NCBI GenBank assembly: GCA_045612185.1 | Contig: JAZKYO010000101.1 | Location: 7,162-71,161, forward strand | Direction: 5' to 3' | Source of the DNA: RGIG8775 sp045612185 | Lineage (GTDB): Bacteria; Bacillota; Clostridia; Oscillospirales; CAG-272 | DNA length: 64,000 nt | Shown: positions 7,970 through 16,573 of the stretch, piece by piece | Numbering within the stretch: the stretch's first letter is position 1 | How the letters are laid out: each line of letters starts with the position of its first letter | Translations under genes and position numbers: made by a program | The notes under the pieces: model-generated | What the model was told of the DNA's origin: nothing | Databases searched by the model: none | What the model saw: only the letters and a program-made list of their open reading frames with translations

Positions 7970-10111
7970 ATGGAAAATGATTTAAAAAGCAAAAATGGCA
8001 AAAAATGCGAATCTGATGTTGATGTTGATAAAACAAGCATCAAAAAAAGTGGAATAAAGTGTGAAAAATCGAGCAAGGGACGTTTAGTGGAAAAATGCTC
8101 ATGCGGCAATCACGGCCACGAACATAAAGACGGACAATGCTCGTGCCATGGACATGATGACAAGGGACATTGTAACAGCCATGACCACGGTGAAGAAGGA
8201 CATTGCCATTGCCATCATCATGGTGAAGGGGAAGGCTGCTCCTGCGAGCACGAGCATGGCGGTGAATTTGGCGCGTTGAAAATATTCACCTATATTATAG
8301 GCGGAATTGTGCTTGTTCTGGCGTTTTTGGGCGAGCTGGAATTCTTAAATAAGTGGGTGGCTCTATGCTGTGCTGTGGCTGTGTACGCTTTTTTTGGCAA
8401 AGACGTATTGGTAGGAGCGTACAATGATATTCGCCGCAAAAAGATATTTACCGAGTTTACGCTTATGTGCGTAGCCTCGCTCGGTTCTGCGTGTCTTGGT
8501 GAGTTTGCTGATGCGGCAGCTGTTATATATCTTTATTCGTTGGGAGAGGCAATTTCGGGAGAGGCGTATAGTCGTTCCAAGCGAAATATAGCCTCACTTA
8601 TAGAGATAACGGAAGAAAACGTAACCGTGGTGAAAGATAAAAAGGCTGTTTCCGTGCCCGCGCGTGAAGTGCAAATCGGCGATATAATGTCGGTGCGCAT
8701 GGGCGACAAAATATCGCTTGATGGCGTGGTGGTGAGCGGAGAGGGCTTTGCGGATATGTCTGCCATTACAGGCGAAAGTGTTCCTGCGGAGCTTGTAAAG
8801 GGAAGCCTGTGCTTGTCCGGATCGTCGCTGGTTTCGGGGGCGGTGCTTATTAAAGTTACCGAAAAATATGAAAATTCTACCGCAAACAAGTTGAAAAAAG
8901 CGGTTGAACGCGCATCTAAACAAAAGGCGGTCAGAGAAAAGAAGATTACTCGCTTTGCTGAAATATTTACACCGATTGCTTTTTTGGTGTCTGTGTCTGT
9001 GCTTGTTGTCGGTCTTGCTTTTGGGCGCGGAATCGGTGCGGCTGTGAGACCTGCGTTGGTGGTTCTTGTCGCTTCTTGTCCTTGCTCGCTTGTGCTTTCG
9101 GTTCCGCTGGCTTACTTTTCGGGAATTGGTCGCGCAGCGCTCAGGGGTATCGTGTTCAGAGGAGGGCAAGTTATTGACAGTGCGGCAACGGTTGAAACGG
9201 TTGTTTTTGACAAAACGGGTACGCTTACCTCTGCAATGCCCGAGTTTATCGGCGTGTCGGTGGCTAAGGATTCTCCTATTTCTAAAACCCTTTTGCTTGA
9301 TTATTCAAAGGCGGCTCTGCTTAAAAGCCCCCACGCGCTTGCTCGTGTTTTCTGTGAAAAATATACAGAAACGGTTACCTATCAGGTGGATGGCGCGAAG
9401 AATATCGGAGGCAGAGGTATCATATGCGTTATAGGCGGTGAAAAAGCCGCTTTCGGTAACCGAAAGCTGATGGCGGAAATCGGCGTAGACGTAGATGAAA
9501 CCGACAGAAGCGCTATATACGTAGCTGTGGGCGGAAAGCATTGTGGAACGTTGCTGTTTGAGGCTAAGCTGAAGGATGACGCCCTTACTCAAATTTCTGC
9601 GTTGCGCGGCAACGGTGTTAAGCGTGTGGCGATTATGAGCGGCGACAATGAGAAGACTGTGAAATCGGTAGCTGTTGAAGTTGGCATTACTGAGTATTAC
9701 AGCGAACTCAAGCCTGACGAAAAACTGCAGAGACTGAACTATATATATAAGGAAGAGAAAAAATCAAATGCTAAGGGGGCGGTGGCGTTTTGCGGAGACG
9801 GTCTCAATGATTCTGCGGCTATTGCCGCGGCTGACGTTGGCATTGCCATGGGCAGTGGAGCTTCTCTCACTGTTGAAAGCGCCGACGTTGTAATCGTCGA
9901 TGACAGCCTTGAAAGACTCAATGATATGATAAAGAGTGCTAAAAAGACTTCGCGTATAGTGAATCAGAATATAATAGTTTCGCTTGGTGTTAAGCTTGCG
10001 GTTGTGATTGTTGGTTTGTGCGGATATCCGTCTTTGGAGCTTGCTGTGATTGCGGATGTGGGAGCGGCAGTGATAACTGTTCTTAACGCTATGCGCGCCG
10101 GCAAAGCATAA
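7970..10111 (+). CDS. P1B-type Zn/Cd-exporting ATPase with His/Cys-rich N-terminus
   Basis: 713 residues. Motifs: TGES phosphatase loop, membrane CPC site C370-P-C372, phosphorylation site D414 in DKTGT, SPHA-like KSPHALA, GDGLNDSAA hinge, and a last helix with ADVGA...NAMR, the P1B-2 (ZntA/CadA) zinc signature. Instead of a heavy-metal-associated domain with GMDCxxC, the first 95 residues are an extended tail with about a dozen Cys and many His in CSC/HGH/CHCHHH clusters, probably a metal-collecting extension. The gene lies 30 nt behind the ArsR gene in one operon and is followed by a terminator. It pumps Zn2+, Cd2+ or Pb2+ out of the cell. Confidence 0.93.
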   Translation: MENDLKSKNGKKCESDVDVDKTSIKKSGIKCEKSSKGRLVEKCSCGNHGHEHKDGQCSCHGHDDKGHCNSHDHGEEGHCHCHHHGEGEGCSCEHEHGGEFGALKIFTYIIGGIVLVLAFLGELEFLNKWVALCCAVAVYAFFGKDVLVGAYNDIRRKKIFTEFTLMCVASLGSACLGEFADAAAVIYLYSLGEAISGEAYSRSKRNIASLIEITEENVTVVKDKKAVSVPAREVQIGDIMSVRMGDKISLDGVVVSGEGFADMSAITGESVPAELVKGSLCLSGSSLVSGAVLIKVTEKYENSTANKLKKAVERASKQKAVREKKITRFAEIFTPIAFLVSVSVLVVGLAFGRGIGAAVRPALVVLVASCPCSLVLSVPLAYFSGIGRAALRGIVFRGGQVIDSAATVETVVFDKTGTLTSAMPEFIGVSVAKDSPISKTLLLDYSKAALLKSPHALARVFCEKYTETVTYQVDGAKNIGGRGIICVIGGEKAAFGNRKLMAEIGVDVDETDRSAIYVAVGGKHCGTLLFEAKLKDDALTQISALRGNGVKRVAIMSGDNEKTVKSVAVEVGITEYYSELKPDEKLQRLNYIYKEEKKSNAKGAVAFCGDGLNDSAAIAAADVGIAMGSGASLTVESADVVIVDDSLERLNDMIKSAKKTSRIVNQNIIVSLGVKLAVVIVGLCGYPSLELAVIADVGAAVITVLNAMRAGKA

Positions 10112-10130
10112 AAGCAGTCTTGAACGATTC

Positions 10131-10158
10131 AAAAAAGGGGGGATTCAGCCCCCTTTTT
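10131..10158 (+). terminator. Terminator of the metal-efflux operon
   Basis: A-run, GGGGGG, loop ATTCAG, CCCCC, then TTTTT: a short intrinsic terminator 20 nt past the ATPase stop. The flanking A and T runs can extend the stem and make it work from both sides. Confidence 0.85.
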
Positions 10159-10234
10159 GCGTGAATTGTGCATTTTGCACAAAAATAGCTTGAAAATTTC
10201 TTTGATATTCTACGAAAAAACTTTGTTAAAAATA

Positions 10235-10263
10235 TTGCAATATTGATGGAAATATGGTAAAAT
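10235..10263 (+). promoter_or_regulatory. Promoter of the S10 ribosomal operon
   Basis: TTGCAA (10235-10240), a 17-nt spacer and TAAAAT (10258-10263) preceded by an extended TGG. Transcription would start near 10270 and give a 5' leader of roughly 300 nt before rpsJ. No other promoter this good is seen before the rpsJ gene. Confidence 0.8.
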
Positions 10264-10274
10264 ATTAAAGCTTG

Positions 10275-10560
10275 ATATGCGATGAAGCAAGAGGTTGCTG
10301 CTGCGGAGACGTCTGTAGCAGGTAATTCTTGTGGAGTATGTCCGATTTAAACGGGCGACAGAGTTGTAAAACTTCTAACGAGTGGAGCTTGGAATCCCTG
10401 CGGAGTTTGGTTCACAGATGCTGATGTGCGTCAAATTCCTGTTTTTTCGGGAGGAACAAGAAACGCGCGGGAGAGTGTTGAGCAATTCGACCCCACAAAA
10501 CGCTACATTATATATATGCGAGTCTGCGATGGCTTGCGGATGTGTGGTGGGCGAATCTTA
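10275..10560 (+). promoter_or_regulatory. Structured 5' leader of the ribosomal operon
   Basis: About 280 nt without a coding frame between the promoter and rpsJ. Several local inverted repeats are visible, for example GTTGCTGCTGCGGAGACG...GTAGCAG near 10295 and GTCCGATTTAAACGGGC near 10340, and the whole is purine/GC-structured. Its place makes it a candidate ribosomal-protein autoregulatory leader (in other bacteria the S10 leader is bound by L4), but I cannot name the structural class by eye. Confidence 0.5.
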
Positions 10561-10576
10561 AAGGAGGTAACGTAAT

Positions 10577-10888
10577 ATGGCAGTAAAGGAAAAGATCAGA
10601 GTCAGACTCAAGAGCTACGATCACACAATCATTGACGCTGCGGCTGAGAAGGTTGTTGAGGTTGCTAAGAGAAACGGCGCTGTTGTATCGGGTCCTATTC
10701 CGCTTCCCACTGAGAAGGAGATCATCACGATCCTTCGTGCGGTGCACAAGTACAAGGACAGCCGTGAACAGTTTGAACTGCACACACACAAGAGACTTAT
10801 TGATATAATCAAGCCGTCTCAGAAGGTTGTGGACGCTCTTATGAACATTGAGCTTCCCGCCGGTGTGGAATTCGAAGTAAAAGTTTAA
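10577..10888 (+). CDS. rpsJ: 30S ribosomal protein S10
   Basis: 103 residues, full length, with the family pattern IRVRLKSYDHTIID...GPIPLPTEKE...HKRLIDI. S10 lies in the 30S head and, as NusE, also joins the transcription antitermination complex. An AAAGGAGG site lies 9 nt before the ATG. It is the first gene of the cluster; tuf and fusA, often upstream, are not here, and a metal-efflux operon precedes instead. Confidence 0.98.
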   Translation: MAVKEKIRVRLKSYDHTIIDAAAEKVVEVAKRNGAVVSGPIPLPTEKEIITILRAVHKYKDSREQFELHTHKRLIDIIKPSQKVVDALMNIELPAGVEFEVKV

Positions 10889-11042
10889 TAAAATCAAGCA
10901 CTCGTAAAAAACATCGCAAAACAAAGGTCGTTATCAAGTACGGCATCGCTGCCAACAGGCGGCGAAGATTGTCGGTCACGTTGGCGAATCCCGAAAGGGA
11001 AAATTCAAAACGTCAACCAATAACCTACAGGAGGAAAACAAA
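10889..11042 (+). other. Structured spacer between rpsJ and rplC
   Basis: 154 nt with no coding frame. It holds GC-rich hairpin-forming segments, such as CTGCCAACAGGCGGCG near 10950 and TCCCGAAAGGGA near 10990 (a GAAA tetraloop hairpin). This is unusually long for this tightly packed operon; a processing or control element is possible. Confidence 0.4.
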
Positions 11043-11672
11043 ATGAAAAAGGGTATTATCGGTAAGAAAATCGGTATGACTCAGATTTTCGATGAGGTTG
11101 GAAACGTAATTCCTGTAACCCTTATCGAAGCGGGCCCCTGCACAGTAGTGCAGAAGAAGACCCTCGAGAATGACGGATACGAAGCTGTTCAGCTCGGCTT
11201 TATGGATGCTAAGGAAAAGCACCTTACAAAGGCTGAAATCGGTCATTTCGGAAAAGCAGGCGTTGCATTCAAGAAGCATCTTAAGGAGTTCCGCCTTGAG
11301 GATTGCTCCGGTCTTAACGACGGTGATGTCATCACAGCCGAAACCTTCGCCGCAGGCGACAAGGTCGACATTACAGGTATGACAAAGGGTCGTGGATACA
11401 CCGGTGCTATTAAGAGATGGAATCTTCACAAGCTTTGTGCAACTCACGGCGTTGGTCCTATCCACCGCCAGTCCGGTTCTATGGGTGTTATCGACCCTGC
11501 GAGAATCTTCAAGAACAAGAAGATGGCCGGTCAGTACGGTAACGAGCAGGTTACTGTGCTTAATCTCAAGATAGTAAGAATCGACGTTGAGAATAACATC
11601 ATTGCTGTTAAGGGCGCTATTCCCGGTGCTAAGAACGGTATCGTGTTCATTCGTGACTCGGTTAAAGCATAA
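11043..11672 (+). CDS. rplC: 50S ribosomal protein L3
   Basis: 209 residues, beginning MKKGIIGKKIGMTQIFDE and containing TKGRGYTGAIKRWN and the GPIHRQSGSMG loop that reaches the peptidyl-transferase centre. L3 is one of the first proteins to bind 23S rRNA in assembly. A GGAGG site precedes the ATG. It is 20 nt upstream of rplD. Confidence 0.98.
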   Translation: MKKGIIGKKIGMTQIFDEVGNVIPVTLIEAGPCTVVQKKTLENDGYEAVQLGFMDAKEKHLTKAEIGHFGKAGVAFKKHLKEFRLEDCSGLNDGDVITAETFAAGDKVDITGMTKGRGYTGAIKRWNLHKLCATHGVGPIHRQSGSMGVIDPARIFKNKKMAGQYGNEQVTVLNLKIVRIDVENNIIAVKGAIPGAKNGIVFIRDSVKA

Positions 11673-11692
11673 GCGGAAGGAGAACATACACA

Positions 11693-12316
11693 ATGCCAAA
11701 CGTAAAAGTATTTGATATGGCGGGCAAAGAGGTTGGAGAAATCGCTCTGTCTGACGTAATATTCGGCGCTGAAATCAAGGGTGCAGTTCTCCACGCAGCT
11801 GTCAGAACTTACCTTATGAATCAGAGACAGGGCACACAGTCCACTCTCACTCGTTCCGAGGTTTCGGGCTGTGGCAGAAAGCCCTGGAGACAGAAGGGAA
11901 CAGGTAGAGCTCGTCAGGGTTCGACACGTTCTCCCCAGTGGACACACGGTGGTATCGCTCTCGGCCCCAAGCCCAGAGATTACCGCATCACCATGAACAA
12001 GAAGACAAAGAGAGTTGCTCTTTACAGCGCTCTTTCTGCCAAGGTTGCTGATGGAAGCCTCATCGTTGTTGACGAGATCAAGTGCGCTGAGTTCAAGACC
12101 AAGACTATTGTTAATATGCTTAACGCTCTTGGTGCTGATAAGAAGTCGCTTATCGTTCTCCCTGAGGTTGACAAGTTCGTTGTTAAGAGCAGCGCAAATA
12201 TTCCCGGTGTTGTAACATCTGTTGCTGCAAACATCAATATTTACGAGATTCTTAACGCTGATAAGCTTGTTATTTCCAAGGCTGCTGTTGAAAAGCTTGA
12301 GGAGGTATTTGCATAA
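11693..12316 (+). CDS. rplD: 50S ribosomal protein L4
   Basis: 207 residues with the extended exit-tunnel loop (GCGRKPWRQKGTGRARQGSTRSPQW), which lines the nascent-peptide tunnel and contributes to macrolide contact. In several bacteria L4 represses the S10 operon by binding its leader, which is relevant to the long leader at 10275. Its TAA overlaps the ATG of rplW by one base, implying translational coupling. Confidence 0.98.
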   Translation: MPNVKVFDMAGKEVGEIALSDVIFGAEIKGAVLHAAVRTYLMNQRQGTQSTLTRSEVSGCGRKPWRQKGTGRARQGSTRSPQWTHGGIALGPKPRDYRITMNKKTKRVALYSALSAKVADGSLIVVDEIKCAEFKTKTIVNMLNALGADKKSLIVLPEVDKFVVKSSANIPGVVTSVAANINIYEILNADKLVISKAAVEKLEEVFA

Positions 12317-12609
12317 TGAAAATGATTCAGGATGTTATCATCAAGCCCATTATCACAGAGGCAAGTATGGATGGAATTGCAGACAAGAAGTACACCTTCG
12401 CTGTTGCTAACGACGCAACAAAGGCTGACATCGCTCACGCTGTTGAGGAGATGTTCAAGGTTGAGGTCCTTTCTGTAAACACGATCAACATGAAGAAGAA
12501 GCCCAAGAGACTCGGCGTTCACTTCGGATACACTTCCGAGTGGAAGAAGGCTATAGTAACACTTAAGCCTGACTCCAAGACCATCGAGTTCTTCGAAGGA
12601 CTTAACTAA
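12316..12609 (+). CDS. rplW: 50S ribosomal protein L23
   Basis: 97 residues, starting with the typical QDVIIKPIITEAS. L23 forms part of the tunnel exit, the docking platform for trigger factor and SRP. The start codon shares one base with the rplD stop (TAATG). Lys-rich MKKKPKRLG is the rRNA-contacting loop. Normal length. Confidence 0.97.
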   Translation: MKMIQDVIIKPIITEASMDGIADKKYTFAVANDATKADIAHAVEEMFKVEVLSVNTINMKKKPKRLGVHFGYTSEWKKAIVTLKPDSKTIEFFEGLN

Positions 12610-12625
12610 GTAGGAGGTCAAGAGA

Positions 12626-13456
12626 ATGCCTACAATTAAGTATAATCCTACGACTCCCTCGAGAAGACATATGGCTGTTCCCTCGTTCGAGGAAATCACC
12701 AAGTTTACTCCCGAGAAGAGCCTGATAGTTATTAAGAAGAAGCACGCCGGCCGTAACAGCTACGGTAAGATCACGGTTCGTCATCACGGCGGCGGAAACA
12801 AGATTAAGTACAGAATCATCGACTTCAAGCGTGACAATGAGACTCCCGCTAAGGTTATCGGTGTTGAGTACGACCCCAACAGAAGCGCATACATCGCTCT
12901 TCTTGAGAATGAGAATGGCGAAAAGAGCTATATCATCGCTCCCGTTGGTTTGAAGGATGGAGATACAGTTTACTCTGGTCCCGCGGCTGATATCAAGCCC
13001 GGTAACACCCTTCCTATCGCAAACATTCCCGTTGGTACGATGATCCACAACGTAGAGCTTTACCCCGGTAAGGGAGCTCAGCTCGTTCGTTCCGCAGGCG
13101 TATTTGCTCAGCTTATCGCTAAGGAAAACGGTGTGGCTCAGGTAAGACTTCCTTCGGGCGAGGTTAGAATTATCCGCCTTGAGTGCAAAGCTACAATCGG
13201 ACAGGTCGGCAACATTGAGCACGACACCGTTAAGCTTGGTAAGGCTGGTAAGACAAGACATTTGGGTATTCGTCCCACAGTACGCGGTTCCGTAATGAAC
13301 CCCTGCGATCACCCGCACGGTGGTGGTGAAGGTAAGTCGCCTATCGGTCGTCCTTCTCCTGTTACACCTTGGGGTAAGCCTGCTCTTGGTTATAAGACAA
13401 GAAACAAGAAGGCAAGAACAGATAAGTTCATCGTAAAACGCAGAAACGCTAAATAA
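12626..13456 (+). CDS. rplB: 50S ribosomal protein L2
   Basis: 276 residues, complete. The C-terminal signature RGSVMNPCDHPHGGGEGKSPIGR carries the conserved His near the peptidyl-transferase centre. L2 is needed for subunit association and peptide-bond formation. GGAGG lies upstream of the ATG. It is placed between rplW and rpsS as usual. Confidence 0.98.
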   Translation: MPTIKYNPTTPSRRHMAVPSFEEITKFTPEKSLIVIKKKHAGRNSYGKITVRHHGGGNKIKYRIIDFKRDNETPAKVIGVEYDPNRSAYIALLENENGEKSYIIAPVGLKDGDTVYSGPAADIKPGNTLPIANIPVGTMIHNVELYPGKGAQLVRSAGVFAQLIAKENGVAQVRLPSGEVRIIRLECKATIGQVGNIEHDTVKLGKAGKTRHLGIRPTVRGSVMNPCDHPHGGGEGKSPIGRPSPVTPWGKPALGYKTRNKKARTDKFIVKRRNAK

Positions 13457-13470
13457 GGAGGGAATATAAA

Positions 13471-13752
13471 ATGAGCAGAAGCCTTAAAAAAGCACCTTTC
13501 GTAGAGGAGAAGCTCTACGCTCGCATCTGTGCCATGAACGAGAAGAACGAAAAGAAAGTTCTTAAGACATGGTCTCGTGCGTCGACCATATTCCCGGAAT
13601 TCGTCGGTCACACGATCGCGGTTCATGACGGCAGAAAGCACGTTCCGGTTTATGTAACCGAGGATATGGTAGGACACAAGCTCGGTGAGTTTGCGCCCAC
13701 AAGAACGTTCAAGGGACACGCTGGTTCCAAGACATCCAACAACGGTAAATAA
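13471..13752 (+). CDS. rpsS: 30S ribosomal protein S19
   Basis: 93 residues with the family core SRSLKKAPFVEEKL, STIFPEFVGHTIAVHDGRKHVPVYVTEDMVGHKLGEF spread over the protein. S19 sits in the 30S head with S13 and touches the A-site finger region. A GGAGGG site precedes it. Between rplB and rplV as expected. Confidence 0.97.
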   Translation: MSRSLKKAPFVEEKLYARICAMNEKNEKKVLKTWSRASTIFPEFVGHTIAVHDGRKHVPVYVTEDMVGHKLGEFAPTRTFKGHAGSKTSNNGK

Positions 13753-13771
13753 TCAAGGGAGGAATTAAGAA

Positions 13772-14107
13772 ATGAAAGCAAAAGCATATCTTAAGTATGC
13801 AAGAATTTCTCCTGGTAAGGTAAAGATCGTTCTCGACCTCATCAGAGGTAAGGACGCCGGTGTTGCGATGGGAATTCTCAAGAACACAAATAAGAGCGCA
13901 TCCGAGTATCTTATCAAGCTTCTCGGCAGCGCAATAGCAAACGCAGAACACAATTTTCACATGGACGCCTCTAAGCTTTATGTCTCTGAGTGCTTCGTAT
14001 GCCCCGGTCCTACTCTCAAGAGAGTAATGCCCAGAGCAAAGGGAAGCGCAGACAGAATCCTCAAGAGAACAAGCCACGTGACATTGGCTGTTAAAGAAAG
14101 AGACTAA
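13772..14107 (+). CDS. rplV: 50S ribosomal protein L22
   Basis: 111 residues; starts MKAKAYLKYARISPGKVKIVLDLIRGK and carries the beta-hairpin (LKRVMPRAKGSADRILKRTSH) that reaches into the exit tunnel beside L4 and is the site of macrolide-resistance changes in other bacteria. Nothing unusual is seen in the loop. Confidence 0.97.
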   Translation: MKAKAYLKYARISPGKVKIVLDLIRGKDAGVAMGILKNTNKSASEYLIKLLGSAIANAEHNFHMDASKLYVSECFVCPGPTLKRVMPRAKGSADRILKRTSHVTLAVKERD

Positions 14108-14125
14108 GAGAGGGAGGTAGCTAAA

Positions 14126-14899
14126 ATGGGTCAGAAAGTTAATCCGCACGGCCTGCGCGTCGGCGTAATTAAAAACTGGGATTCAAGATGGTTCGCAAAG
14201 GACGAAACCTTCGGCGATACTCTTGTCTCCGACTACAACATCAGAAAGTATCTTAAGAATGAGCTTAAAGAAGCAGGCATTCCTAAGATTGAGATCGAGC
14301 GTGACGGACACAGAGTAAGAGTGTTCATTCACTGCGCAAAGCCCGGTCTGGTAATCGGACGCGGCGGCTCTGAGATCGATAAGTACAAGGCTGCCCTTGA
14401 AAAGATGGTTGGTATGCCTGTAAACGTCAACGTTGTTGAGGTTAAGCAGCCCGACCTTGATGCACAGCTCGTTGCAGAGAGCATCGCAGCTCAGCTTGAG
14501 AAGCGTACTTCTTACAGAAGAGCAATGAAGATGGCACTCCGTAACACCATGAGACTTGGTGCAAAGGGTATAAAGATCAGCTGTAGCGGACGTCTTGCAG
14601 GCGCCGAAATCGCTAAGACTGAGCATTACCACGAGGGTACAATCCCGCTTCAGACAATCAGAGCAGATATTGAGTACGGTTTCTGGGAAGCTGATACAAC
14701 CTACGGTAAGATAGGCGTTAAGGTTTGGATTTACAAGGGAGAGGTTCTTTCCGAAGTAAACAGAACAACCACAAGCGCTCCTCGCGACAACAGAGATCGC
14801 AGAAATTCCCGTAGAGACAATCGCAACGGCGATAGACGCGGCAATAACAGAAGCGACAGAGCTCCGAGAGAAGGAGGACGTAGAAATGTTAATGCCTAA
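14126..14899 (+). CDS. rpsC: 30S ribosomal protein S3
   Basis: 257 residues. The KH domain contains the PGLVIGRGGSEIDK loop; the C-terminal S3 domain follows. The S3 core is normal, but residues after about 218 form an extra Arg/Asp/Asn-rich tail of about 40 residues (DNRDRRNSRRDNRNGDRRG), low-complexity and probably disordered. S3 is part of the mRNA entry channel with S4 and S5 and helps unwind mRNA. The last 14 bases overlap rplP. Confidence 0.97.
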   Translation: MGQKVNPHGLRVGVIKNWDSRWFAKDETFGDTLVSDYNIRKYLKNELKEAGIPKIEIERDGHRVRVFIHCAKPGLVIGRGGSEIDKYKAALEKMVGMPVNVNVVEVKQPDLDAQLVAESIAAQLEKRTSYRRAMKMALRNTMRLGAKGIKISCSGRLAGAEIAKTEHYHEGTIPLQTIRADIEYGFWEADTTYGKIGVKVWIYKGEVLSEVNRTTTSAPRDNRDRRNSRRDNRNGDRRGNNRSDRAPREGGRRNVNA

Positions 14900-15305
14900 G
14901 AGAGTTAAGTTCCGTCGCGTACAGCGCGGTAGACTTAAAGGAAAAGCAACACGCGGAAATACACTTTCCAACGGAACATACGGTCTCGTAGCACTCGAGC
15001 CCGCATGGATAACAAGCAATCAGATCGAGGCAGCCCGTATCGCTATGACAAGATACACACGCCGTGGCGGTCGTGTCTGGATCAAGATATTCCCCGATAA
15101 GCCTATCACTGAGAAGCCTGCTGAAACACGTATGGGTTCCGGTAAGGGTTCGCCGGAGTATTGGGTAGCAGTAGTTAAGCCCGGACGCATTATGTTCGAG
15201 ATGGCTGACGTAGCTCCCGAGATTGCAAAGGAAGCAATGCGTCTCGCGTCGCACAAGCTTCCTATCAAGTGCAAGTTTATTAGTAAGGAAAACGGGGAGG
15301 GCTAA
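14886..15305 (+). CDS. rplP: 50S ribosomal protein L16
   Basis: 139 residues, starting MLMPKRVKFRRVQRGRLKGKATRG. L16 binds near the A-site tRNA elbow and is a late assembly protein. The ATG at 14886 overlaps rpsC in another frame; its ribosome site GGAGG is inside the rpsC tail. Its own last codons supply the ribosome site for rpmC. Confidence 0.97.
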   Translation: MLMPKRVKFRRVQRGRLKGKATRGNTLSNGTYGLVALEPAWITSNQIEAARIAMTRYTRRGGRVWIKIFPDKPITEKPAETRMGSGKGSPEYWVAVVKPGRIMFEMADVAPEIAKEAMRLASHKLPIKCKFISKENGEG

Positions 15306-15308
15306 GCT

Positions 15309-15497
15309 GTGAAGACAATCGATATTAGAAAAATGTCCGCAGAAGAGCTGGAAGCAAAGCTCAAAGAGCTTAAGAGCGAGCTTTTCAACCTCCGCTTTCA
15401 GCACGCGATCAACCAGCTTGAGAATCCGCACAAGATTGCTGATGTCAAGAAGGATATCGCACGCGTAATGACAATTCTTCGTGAGAAGAACGCGTAA
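15309..15497 (+). CDS. rpmC: 50S ribosomal protein L29
   Basis: 62 residues of two helices, with the L29 pattern ELEAKLKELKSELFNLRFQHA. The start is GTG at 15309, 3 nt after the rplP stop and behind GGGGAGGG. L29 lies at the tunnel exit next to L23. Complete. Confidence 0.95.
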   Translation: MKTIDIRKMSAEELEAKLKELKSELFNLRFQHAINQLENPHKIADVKKDIARVMTILREKNA

Positions 15498-15509
15498 GGA
15501 GGCTAAATC

Positions 15510-15770
15510 ATGACAGAAGAAAGAGCACTTAGAAAAACCAGAGTGGGCTTGGTTGTCAGCGATAAGATGGACAAGTCAGTTGTTGTCGCAATCGAGGATA
15601 ACGTAAAGCATCCTGTTTATGGTAAAATCATTAAGCACACCTTGAAGGTTCACGCTCACGACGAAAAGAACGAGTGCGGAATCGGCGACAAGGTAAAGAT
15701 TATGGAAACAAGACCTCTCTCCAAGACAAAGAGATGGCGCGTTGTTGAGATAATCGAAAAGGCTAAGTAA
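15510..15770 (+). CDS. rpsQ: 30S ribosomal protein S17
   Basis: 86 residues with an OB fold and the pattern RKTRVGLVVSDKMDKSVVVAIE...HPVYGK.I. S17 is a primary binder of the 16S 5' domain. It follows rpmC by 12 nt behind AGGAGG. A 64-nt spacer separates it from rplN. Confidence 0.97.
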   Translation: MTEERALRKTRVGLVVSDKMDKSVVVAIEDNVKHPVYGKIIKHTLKVHAHDEKNECGIGDKVKIMETRPLSKTKRWRVVEIIEKAK

Positions 15771-15834
15771 TAACACATTAATGCGAAAAGAGTAAATACG
15801 TCAAAAATCGTATTGAATTAGGAGGAACGCAAAA

Positions 15835-16203
15835 GTGATACAGCAACAAACATTAATGAAGGTTGCCGACAACACCGGAGCAAAAGAGCTTATGTGTATT
15901 CGCGTACTTGGCGGAACAGGCCGTAGATACGCAAACATTGGCGATGTAGTAGTAGCCTGCGTAAAGAAGGCTGCTCCCGGCGGAGTTGTTAAGAAGGGCG
16001 AAGTAGTCAAGGCTGTTATCGTAAGAAGCGTACACGGTCTTAAGCGTGCAGACGGTTCTTACATCAAGTTTGACGAAAACGCAGCGGTAATCATCAAGGA
16101 AGACAAGACACCCAGAGGTACACGTATATTTGGCCCTGTGGCAAGAGAGCTTCGTGAGAAGGACTACCTTAAGATCCTCTCTCTCGCTCCCGAAGTACTG
16201 TAA
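15835..16203 (+). CDS. rplN: 50S ribosomal protein L14
   Basis: 122 residues, starting at a GTG behind AGGAGG with the typical IQQQTLMKVADNTGAKELMCI. L14 binds at the subunit interface, where RsfS can dock. Complete, with the usual GPVARELREKDYLKILSLAPEVL end (family-typical). Confidence 0.97.
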   Translation: MIQQQTLMKVADNTGAKELMCIRVLGGTGRRYANIGDVVVACVKKAAPGGVVKKGEVVKAVIVRSVHGLKRADGSYIKFDENAAVIIKEDKTPRGTRIFGPVARELREKDYLKILSLAPEVL

Positions 16204-16217
16204 AGGAGGTACGCACA

Positions 16218-16559
16218 ATGAAAATTAAAACCGGTGATAACGTAATCCTTCTTACAGGAAAGTATAATGAGAAGTACGACGATAAGGGCAACATCATCAC
16301 CCATAAGGTAATCGCGGTTTCCCCCAAGGAAGACAAGGTTATCGTTGAGGGCGTTAACGGTGTTCATAAGCACGTTAAGGCTCGCAGACAGGGCGAGAGC
16401 AGCGGTATCGTTGATACAAACGCAGCAGTTTACGCTTGCAAGGTTGCCATTGTATGCCCCAAGTGCGGCAAGGCAGCAAGAATCGGTACTAAGGTAACCG
16501 AAAAGGGCGAAAAGGTTCGTATAGCAATGCACAAGAAGTGCGGCTATCCGGAAATATAA
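16218..16559 (+). CDS. rplX: 50S ribosomal protein L24
   Basis: 113 residues. The N-terminal KOW motif (KIKTGDNVILLTGKYNEK) binds 23S rRNA at the start of assembly. The C-terminal part has CPKCG and a later KKCG, a zinc-ribbon-like trio of Cys, as in many Bacillota L24 proteins. Between rplN and rplE. Confidence 0.97.
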   Translation: MKIKTGDNVILLTGKYNEKYDDKGNIITHKVIAVSPKEDKVIVEGVNGVHKHVKARRQGESSGIVDTNAAVYACKVAIVCPKCGKAARIGTKVTEKGEKVRIAMHKKCGYPEI

Positions 16560-16573
16560 GGAGGTAGCAGACT

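Noticed and set aside
12602..13318. Long open frames on the minus strand across ribosomal genes, e.g. 238 codons antisense to rplB, and similar ones over rpsC and rpoA
   Set aside because: They lie exactly opposite strongly supported genes, have no ribosome sites and odd composition (Cys/Val/Ser-rich), and arise from the codon bias of the real genes.
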